From NCBI GenBank assembly GCA_002900995.3, contig CM035305.1:3518467-3582466 (forward strand): a DNA stretch of 64,000 bases, given 5' to 3'. Shown here piece after piece: positions 61,017-64,000 of this stretch. The first letter of the stretch is position 1. Every line of letters starts with the position of its first letter. The position numbers and the translations under genes were made by a program. The stretch is from Ganoderma boninense. Taxonomy: Eukaryota > Basidiomycota > Agaricomycetes > Polyporales > Polyporaceae. Under the pieces are notes generated by a model. It did not search any database. It was not told where the DNA came from and saw only the letters and a list, made by a program, of their open reading frames with translations.

Positions 61017-62328
61017 TCATTGGCCTCCACCGCCAGCACCGAACTGCCTCGCCCTGTACAGAGAAGTCAATGCAATGAAGGGAATTACATGGTAACCATG
61101 TCGCAGACTCACATGTCTCGCAAGGTGGGTCGCTCATGAGCTCCGCCATCGATGGCATACCTCCGCCGGACTGCATCCTGTTCATCTGCACTCGACAAAA
61201 GTGAGCAGGTCGGGCCACGGATAAAGCAATAGTTGGACGCACCATGTTGGCGAGAGCCGGGTTTTGCATGAGCCTCTCCATACCGCCATTCGCCATCATT
61301 TGCTGGGCCATCTGCATCATCATCGGGTTGTTCATGAGCGAGGCCAAATCCGGCATGCCCCCACCGCCTGCGCCGCCGTCGCCTCCACCCATGCCCATGT
61401 TACGGAGCATATCGGCCATTCCACCCATGTTCGGCGCACCACCGGCTCCTGCTCCTGCTCCAGCGACGTCCACGCCGCCCTCGCGAGTGGGCGGATCGAG
61501 CGGGGGCATGTCGTCGAAGTTCTCCTCGGGCTCAATGCGCGCTTCCGCGTTTTGAAGGCCAGACTTGAGCGAAGGATTCGAGGGGTCGATATCAAGACCG
61601 CGGCGGAAGGCGGCCGCAGCTGCCTTGTAGTCGGCAAGGCAGTAATTCGCATGTCTGTAGATGGTAGAATGCAAAGCGTAAATTTCTCGTCTCCCAAGTC
61701 GAACGCAAAGAGGATAATTGCGCACCCTAGCCGATGGTATCCCTTAACGAACGACGGGTCGGTCTCGATCGCCTTCTCTGCATCGAGGACGGCAGAACTA
61801 TGGTCGGCCTTGCTCGAGTATGCGGCGGCACGATTTGAGTAGTAGACTGCGTTGGTGGGATCGAGTCCGATGGCCTGAGTGTACGACTTGATGGCGTCAT
61901 CGTACTTCTTGGAAGACATTTGCGCATTTCCAGCAGCTTTATGTTTCTCCGCCGCAGCCTTGTCCGCCGCGGAAGGAGCAGCAGGCGCGGAGGAGCTCTC
62001 TGCGGCGGAGCCCGAGGCGAGCTTATCCCTCGTCTTCAAGAAGACCTCGAAGATGGATAGAAGCGTTGCTGGCTTGACTGACAGGCGGTCGACCTGCGAT
62101 TGGTCGTCGGGGTTGACACCGAAGGCCTCTCCAATGCATTGGACTACGAAGAGCCGGAGGGGGAAAGGAGAGAAGGGTCAAGATACGCGCTCGCGGGCCG
62201 ATGCCAGACTCCGAGACGCACTGGCTACCTCCAAGCTCTCCTGGTCATCCTGTTTGACGGTGCCGTCGCGGATCGGATTGGTTGAGAAACTCGAGGATCG
62301 AGAGGACAAGTCGCTGCTTGTTGGACAT
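61017..62328 (-). CDS. SGT2: SGT2/SGTA small glutamine-rich TPR co-chaperone
   Basis: Cytosolic co-chaperone that passes tail-anchored proteins to the GET pathway. The N-terminal dimerisation domain is MSNKQRLVLSILEFLNQ then DGTVKQDDQESLEVAIQCI (across an intron) and AFGVNPDDQ. The TPR domain is AEKHKAAGNAQMSSKKYDDA, then YYSNRAAAYSSKADHSSAVL and YKAAAAAFRRGLDIDPSNPS. The Gly/Met-rich C-terminus includes GGMADMLRNMGMGGGDGG and ALANM-MNRMQSGGGMPSMAEL, ending ARQFGAGGGGQ with a stop at 61017-61019. An extra base near 62274 and a missing C near 61128 break the frame, but both sides match the family, so I read them as probable sequence errors. Divergent from PRP19 with 154 bases between starts. 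Confidence 0.88.
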
Positions 62329-62482
62329 GGTGGAGGGTCTGCAGAGAGTCTGTTTGGAGGCGAAGCGCGCGCGCCCAACAACCGCAAACACTCGGCCTTG
62401 CAATCTGCGCGGTGGCATGTATCGGCGTCTACACCCCTCCTTGAGTGGTTCGTCTCGACACTCGAGCTACTCTCTCTTCAAA

Positions 62483-64000
62483 ATGTCCTTCTTCTGCTCT
62501 ATCTCTGGTGAACCGCCCCAGGACCCTGTCGTGTCCTCAAAATCTGGTCACGTGTACGAGAGGAGGCTGATTCTGAAGTACATTAACGAGAATGGAACCG
62601 ACCCAATTACGGGAGACAAGTTGGAGGAGGGAGACCTTGTGACGGTCAAACCTAGTGCGTATTCGTATTTCATACCTCTTGCGTACTTTTCCGTGAAAAC
62701 AAGTCATTTGACGGAACATTAACCGTACAGACCCAAAAGCGGCTCCACCGCGGCCACCAAATGCTAGCTCAATCCCTGCTCTTCTCCAGACCCTCCAAAA
62801 TGAGTGGGATGCAGCCATGCTCGAGACTTTCGCGCTCAGGCAGCAGTACAACTCTCTTCGTCAAGAACTCAGTTATGCCCTGTACGCGCAGGACGCGGCG
62901 CAACGCGTCGTGGCGCGTCTCATCAAGGAGCGTGACGCGGCACGAGAGTGAGTGTCCCATTTGAGCGTCTTCGCCTCGCTTGTCTAACAAAATGGTCCCC
63001 AGAGCACTCAGCAGCGTTGCTGCTACGATGAACGTGGAGGTGCCCGCTGCTGGTGGAGATGTGGAGATGGCAGAGTCGACGGAGGAGGCTGGTGGATTGG
63101 CGGCAGAGGTGGTAGAGCAGGTCAACCAGACCCATGCTGCTCTCTCCGCTACGCGCAAGAAGCGCAAGGCACCGGAAGGATATGCAACCGTTGAAGACGT
63201 CAAAGGTTACACCGCTAAGCATACTATCCCGTCACTCCATTCCCCCTCACCTTCGGGCATCAACTCCCTCGCCGTTTCTACCACCAACCCCTCCCAATTC
63301 CTCACCGGCGGAAACGACAAAATTGTGCAGCTATACGACAGAGAGACCGACAAGGTTCTTCAGACTCTTAAGGGCCACACAAAGAAGGTTCTCAACGTGA
63401 AGTTCCGAGAGCATGAGGGTGACAACACCCTCATCCTGTCCTCCAGTGCGGACAAGATCGCGAAGGCATGGACACACGACGCGGCCTCCGGCGAGTACAA
63501 GACTGCTGGTACTATCAGGACTCACAAGGGCGAGGTCACTGGTCTGGGTGTGCACCCAAGCTCAAAGTATTTGGCACTTGGCTCCGCCGACCGCACATGG
63601 TCCTTCCACGACCTAAACACCTTCCAGCAAGTTTTCCGTTCGCCAGAGTTCGAGGACCCCTTCACGACTCTCGAAGTCCACCCCGACGGACATCTGCTCG
63701 CGCTTGGCACGCCAGGAGGTGCCGTCCAGGTGTTTGACGTCCGGTCCTGTGCCCTCGCCGCGTCACTCGTTCCCTACGGACGTCTCGCCATTCACGGTCA
63801 ACACGCTTTCGTTCTCCGAGAACGGCTACCACCTCGTCGCGCCGGACTCGCTCGCGTCGGTCGCGATCTGGGACCTGCGGAAACCGAAGATCGCCAAGTC
63901 CATCGCGCTGGGCGAGTCGTTCAAGGTCAACAAGGTCGTCTACGACTACAGCGCGAACTTCTTCGCCATCGCGGGCAACGAGGGCCTGCGCGTCATCGCG
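62483..64000 (+). CDS. PRP19: Pre-mRNA processing factor 19 (PRP19), partial at window end
   Basis: U-box E3 ligase and core of the NineTeen complex in spliceosome activation. The U-box is [20 protein letters not shown] then [20 protein letters not shown] and [12 protein letters not shown]. After an intron, [20 protein letters not shown] and [20 protein letters not shown] form the coiled tetramerisation region. The WD40 propeller begins [20 protein letters not shown] and continues [36 protein letters not shown] and [21 protein letters not shown] frame change at about 63770-63774, in a run of C, is followed in the other frame by [20 protein letters not shown]. The gene runs past 64000 with only part of the propeller present. 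Confidence 0.92.

Overview
This is nuclear DNA from a filamentous basidiomycete, most likely an Agaricomycete. It is GC-rich and gene-dense. Most genes are split by many 45-65 nt GT...AG introns with CTGAC/CTAAC-like branch sites. The gene content is fungal: HET-domain protein, Spc7 kinetochore protein, tricalbin, Ugo1-like carrier, Tip20/RINT-1, sulfonate-type dioxygenase and OPT transporter. No rRNA, tRNA, CRISPR array, phage or intact transposon was recognised.

Layout. (1) 0.2-3.1 kb: peroxisomal ABC half-transporter (-). (2) 3.6-19 kb: an accessory-looking stretch. It holds a small unrecognised gene, a decayed gene (about 4.8-6.8 kb), a HET-domain gene (7.6-9.6 kb), the core replication gene MCM3 (9.8-13.2 kb), a tiny secreted cysteine-rich peptide gene (14.0-14.4 kb), and a gene-poor 4.6 kb block with an old tandem duplication (16.6-17.6 kb). 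(3) 19-34 kb: PRP17/CDC40 (-) divergent from a Myb plus C2H2 zinc-finger regulator (+), then Ugo1-like carrier, Tip20/RINT-1, a HAD-family hydrolase and beta-carbonic anhydrase, all on the minus strand. (4) 34-49 kb: tricalbin (+), OPT transporter (-), TauD-type dioxygenase (+), eRF1 methyltransferase MTQ2 (-) and ALG10 glucosyltransferase (+). (5) 49-64 kb: an unrecognised Ser/Pro-rich coiled-coil protein (+), Spc7 (-) divergent from a kinesin (+), then SGT2 (-) divergent from PRP19 (+), which runs off the window.

Functional themes. Two spliceosome proteins (PRP17, PRP19) and two mitotic proteins sharing one intergenic region (Spc7, kinesin) lie in the window. ACGCG/ACGCGT elements, the classic MBF motif, sit just upstream of MCM3 and between Spc7 and the kinesin. 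Several genes serve the ER and membrane contacts: tricalbin, ALG10, Tip20 and SGT2.

Caution on sequence quality. At least eight single- or double-base indels break the frame of conserved genes (tricalbin, OPT, SGT2, PRP19, Spc7). In each case the protein continues at once in another frame. I read these as probable assembly errors, so isolated frameshifts here should not be taken as proof of pseudogenes.
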